Of a DNA stretch of 64,000 nucleotides, positions 32,353 through 44,700 are shown piece after piece. Source of the DNA: Bedellia somnulentella. Lineage: Eukaryota > Arthropoda > Insecta > Lepidoptera > Bedelliidae. The DNA is taken from contig OY755183.1 in NCBI GenBank assembly GCA_963576735.1, positions 9,009,213 through 9,073,212 on the forward strand, written 5' to 3'. Position numbers and translations under genes: made by a program. Position 1 is the first letter of the stretch. Each line of letters opens with the position of its first letter. The notes beneath the pieces are model-generated. The model did no database searches and was not told the origin of the DNA. It was given only the letters and a program-made list of their open reading frames with translations.

Positions 32353-34137
32353 AAAGTTATTGTTAAATATTTTTCTGGTACAAAAAACTTACTAATTTTA
32401 TCTTAGATACTTTGAAAGTAATTTAAGTCGTAATGAATAAAACCTTGAGCTCATTAAGGAAAAACTAAGTATGCATGACGATCTGTCATCATACCTGCAT
32501 GTAAGACACTACATGCATGTACTCAAATCCATTTATCCTAAAAACTAGAGCTTTTAAACTAGAAATTCCTAAGCCACTTTCGAAAGTTGGGTAAAGAAAA
32601 TTACTTTTACATCCCCAAAAACTCTAGTCGTCTCTTACAACATTTTCACGGGAAGAAATGTGTTAGTGTCTTTTTAAGTCAGTGCTATGTTTGTTAGATA
32701 ATTTCGTAAATACTTGAACAATGCTTTATAGACATACTACGCGAAATATTTCGTATAAAGCTGCTCGTATATGATGTTCACAATTTCATTGAAGTCAGAA
32801 AACTGCTTGCTTCTACGTTATACGCAAAGAGTTTACGGCTCCTCAGGGCATTCACTTCAACGGGTTCCGTTGTCTTGTGATAGCAAACAAACTTTATATG
32901 CTTCTGTACATTAGTTTCCTTAGGTGATTCAGAATTTATAGCTTTTGATTCCAATAAAAATGTTCTATGTTATTCTAGTTATCTTGTTGTTACGCGAGCG
33001 GAACTGTGTTGGAAATATTTTTCTTTGTAAATAAATTTTTACTTACTGACACATGCATCTTTATTCATCAGGAAAAACTATAGTACGCTATAATGTACAA
33101 AATTGGCGTATAAAATTTTGTCACGCTTATAAATGCGAAAATGTTTATTGTAACAGTTACCAAAATTGCTGTTTGTTATATGCATACATACATATACAAA
33201 TACAAAATTCCTCAGCCACTTTCAGAAGTTGAGAGGAGGAAAAAAAGATTTTAATAAAAAGGTTGTAGGTGATGGGTTTTCAACCGCATCACCCAACAAT
33301 CACTTAAAAATCCGCAATACCCTTGGTCGCCTCTTACGAACACCCACGGGAAATAATGAGTAGTGCTATTCTAAGCCGACACTACACAGCTATGAAAAAG
33401 GTTTATATTTGTTTGTATCTGTGTATCTGTATATTTGTTTGCCAAGCCGGTCTAAGCCAGCGCTGTGGGCTAAAGGCCAACTTGCACTGTTCAGGGTAAG
33501 CTCGTGTTCCTCACTACACAATACGGGTAGAAATGTGTTATTGCTATTGTAGTAAATGGGGTAACCTATAGTTTAAAACAGTTTTTAAAACAAGATATGG
33601 TTCTGGAAATACAAAGCAACGAAGAACAGCATTGTTATACCGTTCTTAAAACACATTAGTAGTTCAAGTAAGGTACTTAAAGACATATACATACTTGAAA
33701 CTTTTTCATACATGCTCAAATTGTTGTTAAGTCTAGACCTGAATGTTTTTTGCAAGGCCTAATAATCTCTTTTTGACACAAAAAATACTAGGGTCCTACC
33801 ATTTATTACTTACGCCAAATAATGCAATATCAAATTAGAAATTATTATTATGAGTTCAGAAATCTAATTACAAGAGCTGTAACAAAACTTTCCTCATAAT
33901 TTTCTTAATAACCTACCATGAAGCTTATGATTTATGAAGCGTGACGTCACGGTGGGTTGCTCTGAAAAATAAATTGGCTCATTTGTAATTGAACTAATTT
34001 AAATTGAGTTCGACAAAGCTTTTATTCTTAAGAACTTGCTCGTTCCTTGTTATTTATCATTATTATTTTCTTCTACAGTCTGAAACTTAATAAAGACTGT
34101 TCATTTTCTAGATATTATTGTTTATAAAACAAAGTTT
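32353..34137. repeat. 1.78-kb tandem duplication, copy 2
   Basis: Separated from copy 1 by 13 bp. The near-identity indicates a recent event, clearly younger than the 6-kb duplication upstream. Confidence 0.93.
33176..33393 (-). mobile_element. SINE B (duplicate of 31378-31595)
   Basis: Same truncated SINE B carried by the duplication. Confidence 0.75.
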
Positions 34138-34321
34138 GTGCCTAATTATTTTAACCATTATATACATATTTTATTAAATGGATTGTCATTAAACTGTTAT
34201 GGAACACGTTTTGGGCGATAATAAACAAAAAATAACCATTCAAAAACACTTACCGACCAAAATAATTTAATCAATAATTTCACTTGACAGTTTCTAAAGC
34301 TGGAAAATTGTAATTTGTATT

Positions 34322-34577
34322 ATTTGCCGTGTAGTGCTGGCTTAGAATGTCACTACCCCTTTCTACCCACGGGTATCGTAAGACGCAACTCAGGGTATTG
34401 GGCTTTTTTAAGTGGTTGTTGGGCGATGCGGTTGGAAACCTATCACCAATGATAATTTATTTCTACCATCTTCTCCCCTATCAACTTCCAAACGTAGCTT
34501 AGGAATTTCTAGCTCTAAAGCTCTGGCTGCCCCTTTTTGGGTTTTATTGCCGTAAGTTTATGTATGTGTGTATTTGT
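34322..34577 (+). mobile_element. SINE B
   Basis: Head GTGTAGTGCTGGCTTAGAAT, 3' CTCTGGCTGCCCC and a degenerate GT/TATG-rich tail. Confidence 0.78.
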
Positions 34578-35049
34578 GTAGTATAAACAATAAAATTAAA
34601 TATAGTAAGTCATAATATAGGAACAAAAAATCTTAAACAGTACCCTGGACCTAATAAAGTATTTCCCCAACTAGAGAGTTAAAAACATGTATAACATGCT
34701 CTATGCTTTGCTCACGACTAAAAATCTTCAATCGTATATACCAAAGATACACCAAAAAAACACGAAACACGGCCCGAGCAAACAGTGCTTTTTTATATGG
34801 TAAGCACTGTTTCACTGACAGTCGCTTGCTAGATCTTGCAATAAATTAAATAGGTCTGAAGAAAATGCGGTAAGGTCGATAATTGTAGTAAAATAAATAT
34901 TAAATAAATCAATGAGTCTTGTCATTCTCGCGGTTCTCTTTTGCGCGTTGACTTTGTATGGAGTACGGCATCTTTGGTATATAAGATCAAAGCTAAAAAC
35001 CCAAAAAAGGTATCAAGAACCATAATTATGAATTCTTCGACTACTTTTT

Positions 35050-35220
35050 CGACGACATATCCGTGGCCGAGAGGATAGGTGACTAGATTCTCGGTCCGGA
35101 GGTTGCGGGTTCGATACTCGCTAAGAGCAACATGGATGTGATGAAGATGATTGTTTATTAGTCTTGGATGTTATTTATGTGTGAATTATATAATATTAAA
35201 TATATCATTGAGTTAGCATC
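35050..35220 (+). mobile_element. SINE D, tRNA-derived
   Basis: A-box-like TGGCCGAGAGGATAGG and B-box-like GGGTTCGATACTC, about 36 bp apart, followed by an AT-rich body. A relative lies on the minus strand at 44790-44870. Confidence 0.65.
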
Positions 35221-35237
35221 CCATAAAACGAGTCTTT

Positions 35238-35385
35238 TGTACTTTTGAAATTTGAGTGTGGAAAGTATGGGTAAATAAATGTTATTGGTAATTACTAAAG
35301 GCCCCCAACACCCTAAGCCGCCTCATAGAATACCTACGATTAAAATTGGGTAAGTGCTATTATAGCCGACACAACACAGCATAGA
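35238..35385 (-). mobile_element. Degenerate SINE B
   Basis: Reverse complement head CTGTGTTGTGTCGGC, then TAAGCCGCC and the GTGTGGAAAG region; 3' end lost. Confidence 0.65.
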
Positions 35386-35891
35386 GTATTTTAATATGGT
35401 AATATTTATGATTAATTATATTAAATACGATTCTTATTATTTAAGCTAATAATAAGTTGCTACTGATTTCGTTTACAATTCAATGAACATCATTGGAATA
35501 AGTGAACCATAAGAAAATAAAACCTATTACCAAATCTATTTAGAGCCATTTTATATAAACCATATTTTTATGATGCATTTAATTCTGATAAAAAACATAC
35601 AAGATTCATCCACATTACTAGCATATTTTCGAAAATATTCTCAACAACAATTATACAAGTAGGCTGTCAAAACGATTGTAGTAAATTACACAGTATTTCA
35701 CAACTACCACTATAATCAAAATAACGTGTTATTATAGGTACCTTATCAAAAGATAAAATCTTTTCATCGGCTGATGCCACCAAGGTGCCCTTTATGGGTT
35801 GTTATCGCTGCTGGCGGCAATATTTACAATGGATTGAACAATCATACCTCGGCTATTACTTTAGTGTAGTTATAGTATGGAACATCACCTG

Positions 35892-36045
35892 ACTTCCGTC
35901 GTCTAGTAGTGACTAGCTTCTAGAACAGGCATGACGGGTTCGATTCCCACAGAGGGCAATTATTATGATTTGATGTTTGGTTTCTGGTTTAGGATTAAAT
36001 TTGTATTTGCTTTATGTTTGATAAAATAAAGCAACAAGTTAGCAA
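35892..36045 (+). mobile_element. SINE E, tRNA-derived
   Basis: A-box-like TCGTCTAGTAGTGACTAGC and B box GGGTTCGATTCCC, then an AT-rich tail ending in GATAAAATAAA. Only one clear copy in the window. Confidence 0.55.
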
Positions 36046-36417
36046 TCTTGATTCGTGTTATGTCGCTACTTTTTATTTCGAACCTAAACTAACTCAAATT
36101 ATCTTTTCAAATTGGACTGGCAGACTTATCACAATATTTGGTTTTCATAATCTAATAACAGTTTTCTCAGCTCAATAGTTTTATTTATATTTAATTTACT
36201 TTAGTATTATGATTGCTCGAAAGGAGTAGGTTCTTGAATGAATTCAGTAATGCAAAACACCAAATAAATCGGCAAAGAGCGTGTTGGGAAAAGCGCAAAG
36301 GGAGGTTTTGCAGATACTAAGCGTTTTTAGCCGTGCACGCTATTAGTTCCTTACTTACATTAATTTTGTCTTTGGACTTCTGTATATTTAGCACTTTTCC
36401 ATTTGACCAGTATACTG

Positions 36418-36784
36418 TAATTCATTTAAACATAACATAACATAACATAAACGTTAACGCCGTTTGTCCCCGAAGGGGTTGGCAGAGGTACCAATACTTC
36501 TGAACTCACATGGCAGCGCCATCTTGTGTCCAGAGAAGGTACCCACGTTTTGTTTAGACAGTGTACTCACGTGATAGGGGGCAGGCCTATCGCCGTTTTG
36601 TACGAATACACTGTCACACGACTAAGTACAACTCAGCCATGTAGGTTTCCTCACGATGTTTTCCCTCACCGTTAACAAACATGATAAATTAACCAGACAT
36701 ATGACTTTAGAAAAGACAATTTTCTTTCTGTTTTCGGGCGGGTGTTCTACCCACTGGACTATCATATCGCTATTAATTCATTTA
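36418..36784 (-). mobile_element. SINE A with 11-bp target duplication
   Basis: Body 36429-36773 flanked by TAATTCATTTA at 36418-36428 and 36774-36784. The reversed tail is (CATAA)n; the CCCCGAAGGGG hairpin and the CATGGCAGCGCCATC subfamily marker are present. The tRNA-like B box is deleted. Confidence 0.9.
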
Positions 36785-37011
36785 GCTGAAATAAAAGAAT
36801 TAATGAAGATTAAATACTGAAAAACATACCAAAATTGAAATCTTTAAATACCTCCATATTATTGAATTTTTTATTAACAATTATTATTTGATTGAAATAT
36901 TTCTTATGGTCTATAAACTTTGGTAATGGGATGCAGTTAATTAAACTACTATACCCTTCACTAAAATCCTAACATAGAATTATACTATATACTACTATAT
37001 TTAATTAACGT

Positions 37012-37257
37012 TATCATCAACTGTGTAGTGGCTGTGTAGTGTCGGCTTAGAATAGCACTACCCCATTTCTTCCCGTGGGTGTACGTAAGAGGCGACTAAC
37101 GGGATGCGGTTGGAGACCCATCACCAACAAACTTTATTTTACCATCTTCTCCCCACTAAACTTTCCAAAAGTGGCTAAGATTTTTTTTATACCTTAGCTC
37201 TGGATACCCCATCTAGGGATTTGTAGCCGTGAGCATATGTATGTATGTATCATCAAC
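37012..37257 (+). mobile_element. SINE B with 10-bp target duplication
   Basis: Body 37022-37247 flanked by TATCATCAAC at 37012-37021 and 37248-37257. An internal deletion shortens the region after GTAAGAGGCGACTAACGG. Confidence 0.9.
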
Positions 37258-37621
37258 AGCCAACAGACGTCCACTGTTGTACATAGGCATCCACCAAAAA
37301 ATTACGCAATGACCAGCCCTATGATGCCCACATCCATCGGTTTCCCGAAATAAAAACGGACAAAATGGAAAATGATATAAAAAATGCAGGTGTAAAGTTA
37401 TTTATATTTATGAATCTTAATGAATGATAATTGGTAAAATTACTAAATATTCAGTTATAAATCCACAAGATTGGAACCTTCTTATGCGAATATTCTGCTA
37501 TTGCGCATGACTTAAAAAACGGTTGTCATGCTACTGTTTAATACATTAGTAGAATTTAAAAAAAGCTCTATAGGAAAGCCGATAAATTAAAAAATAAATA
37601 AAATTAATTCAAACTTAAACG

Positions 37622-37980
37622 ATCACGCCAAATATCCCCGAAGGGGTGGGCTCAGGTACTTTTTAACCAACTTCAAAAAAAGGAGTGTCTCAATTCGACC
37701 TTTTTTTTATGTTTGTTCGCCGATTACTTCTCCATTTGTGAACCGATTTTGATTATAATTTTTTATTTGAAAGGAGATACTCCCGGTACCAACCATGATG
37801 AGGATATCAGGGTCTGATGATGGGATCCTGGAGAAAGCGAGGGGAACCCTGAAATTTTATAGGCAATATTACCGCGTTTTACATATTTTCTGAATTTATA
37901 TTGGCATTTGCTTCTGAAAATCATATTGTTATGCTGCTGAGCTGATGATGGAAGGTGTGGGTCCTTAATCACTAGGAGTT
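37622..37980. mobile_element. Unclassified repeat beside a SINE A 3' fragment
   Basis: A SINE A 3' end on the minus strand (37622-37664, with CCCCGAAGGGG) abuts AACCAACTTCAAAAAAAGGA and a following block with GATGATGG motifs near 37811 and 37945. This resembles dispersed lepidopteran repeats I have seen but cannot name. The 69-residue minus frame here is not convincing. Confidence 0.45.
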
Positions 37981-38159
37981 AGGAAACAGTTCTCTCACCA
38001 TTCCATAAAGATTTAGCTCCTCTTCGTAGCTTTTATGAAGAGAAGTACAGGTTCACTCAACATTTCTTTTGTTATGTTATTGTTACCGAGAAAGTACCAT
38101 GAGACCAGGATCTGATGATGGCATCCCAGAAAATCGAGGGGACTGTAAAAACTCACAAT

Positions 38160-38335
38160 CATGACAGTGTATTTCTTCAAAACGCCGATATGCCTGCCCT
38201 GTATAACGTGAGAACACTGTCCAAGCTAATCGTGGGTACTCTGAACAACAGGTGACAATGTCACGTGATATTCAAAAGTATTACTACCTCTGCTAACCCG
38301 TTCGTAGATATTCAGCGTGAATGTATTTTTATATA
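38160..38335 (+). mobile_element. 5'-truncated SINE A
   Basis: Starts at GACAGTGTATTTC and runs to the CTCTGCTAACCCG and ATTCAGCGTGAATG 3' end. Confidence 0.75.
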
Positions 38336-38540
38336 TTTTTTGAGATGTAGAATTGTAGAACATCGCCTTTCGAGGGATTTCAAGAACAATGTAAAGTTAC
38401 ATATGGTTGAGCCTATTTAATATCGTATAATAATAGAAATACCGGAAATACGAAGAATAATACAGTAACCGTCGCACTGCCTCATCAGAGAGGCATCTTT
38501 GCCAGGTCTACCCATCTCTAAAACTCGTAAAATAAATTAT

Positions 38541-39141
38541 TTTTTAACAAAAAGAAAACCGACTTCATAGTTGGAAAAACAACCGAAAATAAACAATCTA
38601 GTACTAAAAAGTACGAAATAAGTTTTTTAATTGAATATGAGTACTTTGATTAATACCTTAGCAATTTCTTTATTCCACACACGTCAGTTCAACCTACCTA
38701 AAAATTAAAATTCTCTTAAATTAATTTTTGAGTCGGTGCCAGTCAAACAAAAGTGAATTCACCCTACTGTCTATCTCTGATTATTACAATTTAAACAATA
38801 TAAATCTATCGCCTAACGTTTTAAATGGTAATGCGTACAAAAATAAATTTACCCTACAACTACAAGGTATCCTTCATTGTACATGTGTATGAAGCGCGAA
38901 ATACACACTTATTATTGTCAATCATCATCACGCAGGCTGGCACCGGCTCACAAATTTTATATTTATATTTATTTAATATTTAGGTAGGTTGAACTGACGC
39001 GTGTGGAATAAAGAAATTGCTAAGGTATTAATCAAAGTACTCATATTCAATTAAAAAACTTATTTCGTACTTTTTAGTACTAGATTGTTTATTTTAGGTT
39101 GTTTTTCCAACTATGTAGTCGGTTTTCTTTTTGTTAAAAAT
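38541..39141. mobile_element. Foldback element with ~160-bp inverted arms
   Basis: Arms 38541-38701 and 38981-39141 are near-perfect inverted copies (left end TTTTTAACAAAAAGAAAACC, then GACTTCATAGTTGG). The spacer of about 280 bp (38702-38980) has no coding frame. It is probably a non-autonomous DNA transposon of foldback type; superfamily and target duplication are unclear. Confidence 0.75.
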
Positions 39142-39164
39142 TAATTTTTCTTTTGAAAATAACG

Positions 39165-39255
39165 TGGCTGTGTCACCTGACGTTCAGATTATCCAAGTTT
39201 TGCTTGGACAGTGTACTCATGTGATAAAAGGCAGGCCTATTGCCGTAAATAAATA
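39165..39255 (-). mobile_element. SINE A fragment
   Basis: Reverse complement of the mid-body only (GTGTCACCTGACGTTCAG and GCAGGCCTATTGCCGT). Confidence 0.65.
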
Positions 39256-39859
39256 AAATGTTATACTTATTTATACACATTGACTACCAATGACTTAAAA
39301 AGGTTAAATACACATTGAGAAAGGATTGACTATTGATCGCTCCTTTGTCGGATTCTGTTAAACCATAAAAGATAATTAAAATTCATCAATCGTATCACGA
39401 AATAGTATAAATTTGTTTTTCAGACGGCTTTTTCTCATAAATTGTACAGTTACACCTCCATGATTAAGATAAGTAACTTTACTTCTTCACAAAACGTATT
39501 TTAGAGAGAGTCGTAAGTAGACCTTTCAAATATAAATGTCAATTTCGTTTGTTATCTGTCAAATAATAACCAACGAACATAGATCATCAGTGGATGACGG
39601 GCAAATATTGGTGGATGGACAGAATCGGAGCACACCCTCAAATATTGCCGGTCATTCTCATCAATCACTTTTGGATTACGCAAACGAAACTAAACAACGA
39701 TACGGAATTATTTTTCTCGGCACATATGACCGATGACGGGGCAGTTTTGCTAATTATGTGGTTTATACTTTGGGATGTTATTATCTATTATAACTATTTA
39801 AATAGATTTTCGTAGGTTTTTCTTTAAAGTTTACATGGATTAAAATTATTATTTTTCTT

Positions 39860-40320
39860 TACATACAGATACTCAAGACTACAAATCGCAAAAAGGGGTA
39901 ACCAGAGCTTCAGAGCTAGAAACACCTCAGCCACATTTGGAAGTTGATAGGGGAGATACACATGCATACATATACTCTCGACTGTAAATCCCTAGAAGGG
40001 GTAGCCAGAGCTAAGGAATTAGAAATTCCTTAGCTACTTTTGGAAATGAGAGTGGGGAAAAGATGCCGCATCGCTAAAAAATCCCCTAAAAACCCCAATA
40101 CCGTTAGTTGCCTCTTACGTACACCCACCGGAAGAAATGGGGTAGTTCTATTCTAAGCCGACACTACACAGGGGAGATGGTAGAAATAAAGTATTGTTGG
40201 TGATCATCATCATCATCAGCCAACAATGACTTACAAAGTTCCATTACCCTATTCCATTTTACTCTTACACACCCGCGGGAAGCAATGTGTAAATTCTTTT
40301 CTAAGTTGGCAATCCACAGA
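39860..40320 (-). mobile_element. Old SINE B split by a younger SINE B
   Basis: The halves 39860-39957 and 40179-40320 form one diverged minus-strand SINE B. Confidence 0.8.
39949..40178 (-). mobile_element. SINE B nested in SINE B, 9-bp target duplication
   Basis: AGGGGAGAT at 39949-39957 and 40170-40178 flanks a minus-strand SINE B (39958-40169). Direct proof of successive waves of the same family. Confidence 0.88.
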
Positions 40321-40435
40321 AATAATGTTTTAAAATATCACTAATTTCCCATATCTTTAATCAAATCCCAATTTCCATTAAGGTCATTGAGAATTATTGA
40401 GCGATCGTCTGGGAATGTGGTATGATTGAGAAACT

Positions 40436-40712
40436 CAACACCATCATCATACATACATACATATACTCACGGCTTTAAATCCCTTAACAGGGTAGCCAGA
40501 GCTTTGGAATTAGAAATTCCTTAGCCACTTTTGGAAGTTGATTGGGGAGAAAATGGTAATAATAAATGCTTTTAGTGACGGGTTTCTAACCACATCGCCA
40601 AAAAATCACTTAAAAAGCCCCTATACCCTTAGTCGCCTCTTACGATCACCCACGGGTAGAAATGGGGTAGTGTTATTCTAAGCCGACACTACACGGCAAC
40701 ACCATCATCATA
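40436..40712 (-). mobile_element. SINE B with 16-bp target duplication
   Basis: CAACACCATCATCATA at 40436-40451 and 40697-40712 flanks the body 40452-40696. Well preserved, useful as a 245-bp family reference. Confidence 0.92.
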
Positions 40713-40926
40713 TTTTTACTGAATACCCTTTTGGAACTGTAGCTTTCATTATACCAGTAACACTATGTCAAAACTGTGTTGTAACGAAAATACTTCCATA
40801 TTCGATACCAGATAGTTTTATCATTCTATTAGAAATCAAAATTAGAAGTCTTGATATAGTGAATCATTGCTAGACAAATCTCAATCATTATCATAAGGTC
40901 TGATAATATCTTAATCACCCTGTGTC

Positions 40927-41149
40927 TTAGGGCCAGTTTTTTGATCCGTGGTTAACTCAACAATTTGTTAAATATCGTAACTATTAGTTAGATATCAGCA
41001 AAATACATTTTTTGACCCGTGGTTAGAGTAACTAATGTCAAATATCGAACCAAAATGGATTTACGATTTGACTACTGGTTAGTCATTTAACTATAGTCAA
41101 TGTGACAAATGGTTATATTTTTAACTAAGGATCAAAAAACTGGCCCTTA
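40927..41149. mobile_element. Harbinger-like MITE with TTA target duplication
   Basis: Terminal inverted repeats GGGCCAGTTTTTTGATCC (40930-40947) and reverse complement (41129-41146), flanked by TTA at 40927-40929 and 41147-41149. A 217-bp non-coding element; the 3-bp TWA target and the GGGCC start fit the PIF/Harbinger superfamily. An internal imperfect repeat of the end sequence is at about 41015-41030. Confidence 0.85.
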
Positions 41150-41280
41150 ATCAATCTTAATCATCGGTGGATCATTAGGTAAATTATTCTAAACGCTTCC
41201 ATTAAATATTGGGGAATCGGAATAGTGATGTGCTTAATGTTTACTATGAATATGTAATGAAAACTAAATATAGGAGTAAA

Positions 41281-42250
41281 TATTTTATTTATTTATTTCT
41301 TCGTTGACCACCAACAGCAAACACAACAAACATGGCACAGAACATACAATTGTTTTACAAAGCCAATGACAGGTGATTACAATTACCAGTTCAAAACAAA
41401 AGAGTAACGAAATTAAGGCGGTTGTCCTCGAAAATACAGCAAGTACATTAGAAAAAAGAATAAATAATAATATTATAAATAACGTTTAAAAAATACAAGG
41501 AAAGAAAGAGATTTTTTTTAAAAAAAAATGAACAAAACCAAAAAAAAAGACCGTGAATGATGATACTATGATGATAATGAAGGAAATGTATATAGATATG
41601 TGTGTGCGTGTGTTCGTGTATGTGTGTATGTATGTTTTAATTATGCTTATACTGGTTAACTTTGACTTGACTTGTTTTAAATGTTTCTATAACATTCTTA
41701 CGAAATTCAAATCTGTTTGAAAAAAAAGGGTCCAAATCACTAAAGGTGTTGTGTGTTGTGAATGTGTGTGTGTGTTGTGAATTCGTACAAAATACGGCGG
41801 ATGGGAGCATTTTGAGAGTAGTTTGTTCTTGACCGTGGAATATGAAACAAACATTTAAGCTTATGTCGAGTTCTGTAAGTTAATTCCGATTTGGCATAAA
41901 ATGTTGGGGCTATCTATGCGGTCATTCAACAAATCGTGTAAGACAGACATATCTGTAAGTAAGCGACGTTCATCAAGTTTGAGGACTTCGTGATATTTAC
42001 ACGATGATACGTAATCCTTGTTCCAAACTCGAGCTCTGTAATTTAAATGTTTAATGAAAGAGCGCTGCACGGACTCAATTTTCTGAGCATATTTTATATA
42101 TTGGGGAAACCAGTCGGAGCAAGCAAACTCGAGGATACTACGAACGTAGGCATTAAAGTAAATGGTTCACAGACTCTCATGACAAATCCTAGATTTTTGT
42201 AAGCCCTATCTACTATTTTCTCAATCTTCAAAATATGTGTTGATGTCATT
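41281..42250 (-). pseudogene. LINE 3' fragment with decayed reverse transcriptase C-terminus
   Basis: On the minus strand a broken frame can be followed upstream of 42070 (KIEKIVDRAYKNLGFVMR-like, then ILEFACSDWFPQYIKYAQ) into the 69-residue frame 41861-42070 (VQRSFIKHLNYR, DERRLLTDMSVLHDLLN). These are typical of the region after the RT domain in CR1/jockey-type elements. At least one frame change or stop lies upstream of 42070. The 3' UTR ends at 41281 in an (AAAT)n-type tail. A 5'-truncated, dead copy. Confidence 0.7.
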
Positions 42251-42865
42251 GAAGGAATAATTTTAAACTGAATAATAAATTTTAAGTAGATTTAAATAAA
42301 TTATAATATCATTTGTTAAACATGCCAACCAAATTTTTTTTTATTTACTAACTGATTGTTGAGAGGACATCTGCTACGAGTAAACAATATTTACAAAATT
42401 CACAACTAAAGATGATATAAGTGTAATTACTTGTTTGAATACTTCTTAAACCCTTTTTAGTTTAAATTAAGCAACAGGTTGTAGAAGTTTTTAACTAAAT
42501 ATACTTCGTTTGAATTGCTTAAATGCATTTCATACTTCGAAACACAATACACTTTTTTTTATTCACATCACTAGCTGATATCATTAAAGGCGCTTCATAA
42601 TTAGTCGGCATCCTTTTATAAATAACAGAGTAACAAAATGTACGATAGATTAAACATATTTATTAACGATGTCAGCCTTTAAGCGGCGGACACTATGTCA
42701 TCATTATGTTATAGGGGACATCGTTTCTACGCGATATGAGTTGTTGAATTAAACGATTGTTCTAATTTGTTTGACTTTTTAGTTTTGGTTTGGTTCATAT
42801 TACTTAACTGTTACTCTTTAATTAATTGTACAAAGCTATAAGAACAACAATGTTCAATCTATGAT

Positions 42866-42955
42866 ACATGCATACATACACGCAGTCATGGCCATAAAAC
42901 TCAAGAAGGGGTAACCAAAACTACAGAGCCAGTTACTCCTCAGCCACTACTACAC
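42866..42955 (-). mobile_element. SINE B 3' fragment
   Basis: Reversed tail CATGCATACATACA then GGGGTAACCA and the TCAGCCACT region; short. Confidence 0.6.
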
Positions 42956-43149
42956 TACAACTATGTTACATCAAAATAAATATACGGTTAAAAGAATATT
43001 ATATTACTAGTTCAACCGCGCAACTTCATCTGCGTGACATAAGACTTAATTGTAAATACATTTCCTTTGACTTAACAAATATCATGTATATTATACGAGT
43101 ATATGAAAGAAATGTGTGCAATGGCGAGCGATAACAAAGAAGTTTATTT

Positions 43150-43235
43150 TTCATCCATTCCAAAAGTGAGGAGTTTCTAATTCTGAGACTATGGTCTACC
43201 CATTTATGGAATTTATAGCCATGAGTATATGTTTG
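43150..43235 (+). mobile_element. SINE B 3' fragment
   Basis: CCAAAAGTGAGGAG followed by ATTTATAGCCATGAGTATAT; lacks head and hairpin. Confidence 0.6.
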
Positions 43236-43385
43236 ATGTCAGTTAGATTTTGTTGCAATCTATCTATACAGCTTTTAACCACGTAGTCTAAAATGCTGTG
43301 AGTCACGGGATGAATAACAATAAAGTTATTGAACTTAAAATTGAGAAATGCACAGTCCCATACTTCAATTAGTGAGTTACGACTT

Positions 43386-44240
43386 TAAAAGTGCTAATAG
43401 ACGATCGAACATGTACGGCGCGCACCAGTGTTCGTGGTACGGGCCGTACCAAAAACGAACGTGTGTAGCGTGGTTCGCCGCACATAAAAGTATTAGCACT
43501 TTAAAAGTGCTAATAGACGATCGAACATGTACGGCGCGCACCACGCACTGTGCGGTGCGCTCTAGCCTACAGACGATCGAACATGTACGGCGCGCACCAT
43601 CGCACAGTGCACCGCAAGCGCTTCGAACCAGCCCGCACCAAGATTAATAATAATTATGTGCGGCGAACCACGCTACACACGTTCGTTTTTGGTACGGCCC
43701 GTACCACGGACACTGGTGCGCGCCGTACATGTTCGATCGTCTATTAGCACTTTAAAAGTGCTAACAGACGATCGAACATGTACGGCGCGCACCATCGCAC
43801 TGTGCGGTGCGCTCTAGCCTACAGACGATCGAACATGTACGGCGCGCACCATCGCACCGTGCACCGCAAGCGCTTCGAACCAGCCCGCACCAATATTAAT
43901 AATAATTATGTGCGGCGAACCACGCTACACACGTTCGTTTTTGGTACGGCCCGTACCACGAACACTGGTGCGCGCCGTACATGTTCGATCGTCTGTTAGC
44001 ACTTTAAAAGTGCTAACAGACGATCGAACATGTACGGCGCGCGCCGCCATCGCACTGTGCGGTGCGCTCTAGCCTACAGACGATCGAACATGTACGGCGC
44101 GCACCATCGCACCGTGCACCGCAAGCGCTTCGAACCAGCCCGCACCAATATTTATAATAATTATGTGTGGCGAACCACGCTACACACGTTCGTTTCTGGT
44201 GCGCGCCGTACATCTTCGATCGTCTGTTAGCACTTTTACT
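43386..44240. repeat. GC-rich palindromic tandem array
   Basis: Three units of about 251 bp (43501-43751, 43752-44003, 44004-44235) preceded by an inverted half-unit (43387-43500). Each unit begins AAAAGTGCTAA then AGACGATCGAACATGTACGG and ends with the reverse complement, so every unit is a foldback of nearly 40-bp arms; a second direct copy of the arm lies inside. Very rich in CpG and in small palindromes (CGATCG, ACATGT, GGCGCGCC-like) compared with its surroundings. Short frames here merely reflect the absence of stop codons in GC-rich DNA. Confidence 0.85.
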
Positions 44241-44700
44241 GGACTGCACCACAGCGTATGATTACAGTTCGGAATCTTTTACAGTATTGTATTGTCTGTG
44301 AAACCTATGAAATGCTATTTGAAGTTTTGGTATGGCAATGTTGACCACAATTAATCGCATCGGCCTATCGTGCGGTTTCGCTTGCGGAAAAATATTTTTT
44401 TGGGCGTAAAGCCGGTATTAAGTGATTTATTATATGGTATAACGTAATAATAATATTATTATACGGATATATTATACACAAAAGTTCATGTTAACCCCAA
44501 ACTAAGTGAGTCTTGTACTATGGGAGACTAATTCAACGATATATCGTATTGTATATAATACACATATAAATAGTAAAAGTAAGAAAGTTAAAGTAAAAAA
44601 AAAAAAAATCAGTCCCTCATATGATACAACATGTAAATACAACAATCGCACAAATTACACACAATGAGAGCCAAAAAGGCGCCGACTCAGCATATGTACA
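44241..44700. other. Unrecognised stretch
   Basis: No gene or repeat recognised. Confidence 0.4.

Noticed and set aside
30557..34137. LTR retrotransposon with two 1.78-kb LTRs
   Set aside because: Only 13 bp separate the copies, with no gag-pol, primer-binding site or TG...CA ends; a plain tandem duplication.
39536..39815. Two overlapping plus-strand frames of 66 and 73 residues
   Set aside because: They overlap in different frames, without recognisable features; chance frames are likely.
43348..44252. Several 65-99 residue frames in the GC-rich array
   Set aside because: Open on both strands because GC-rich repeats lack stop codons; residues simply mirror the repeat.
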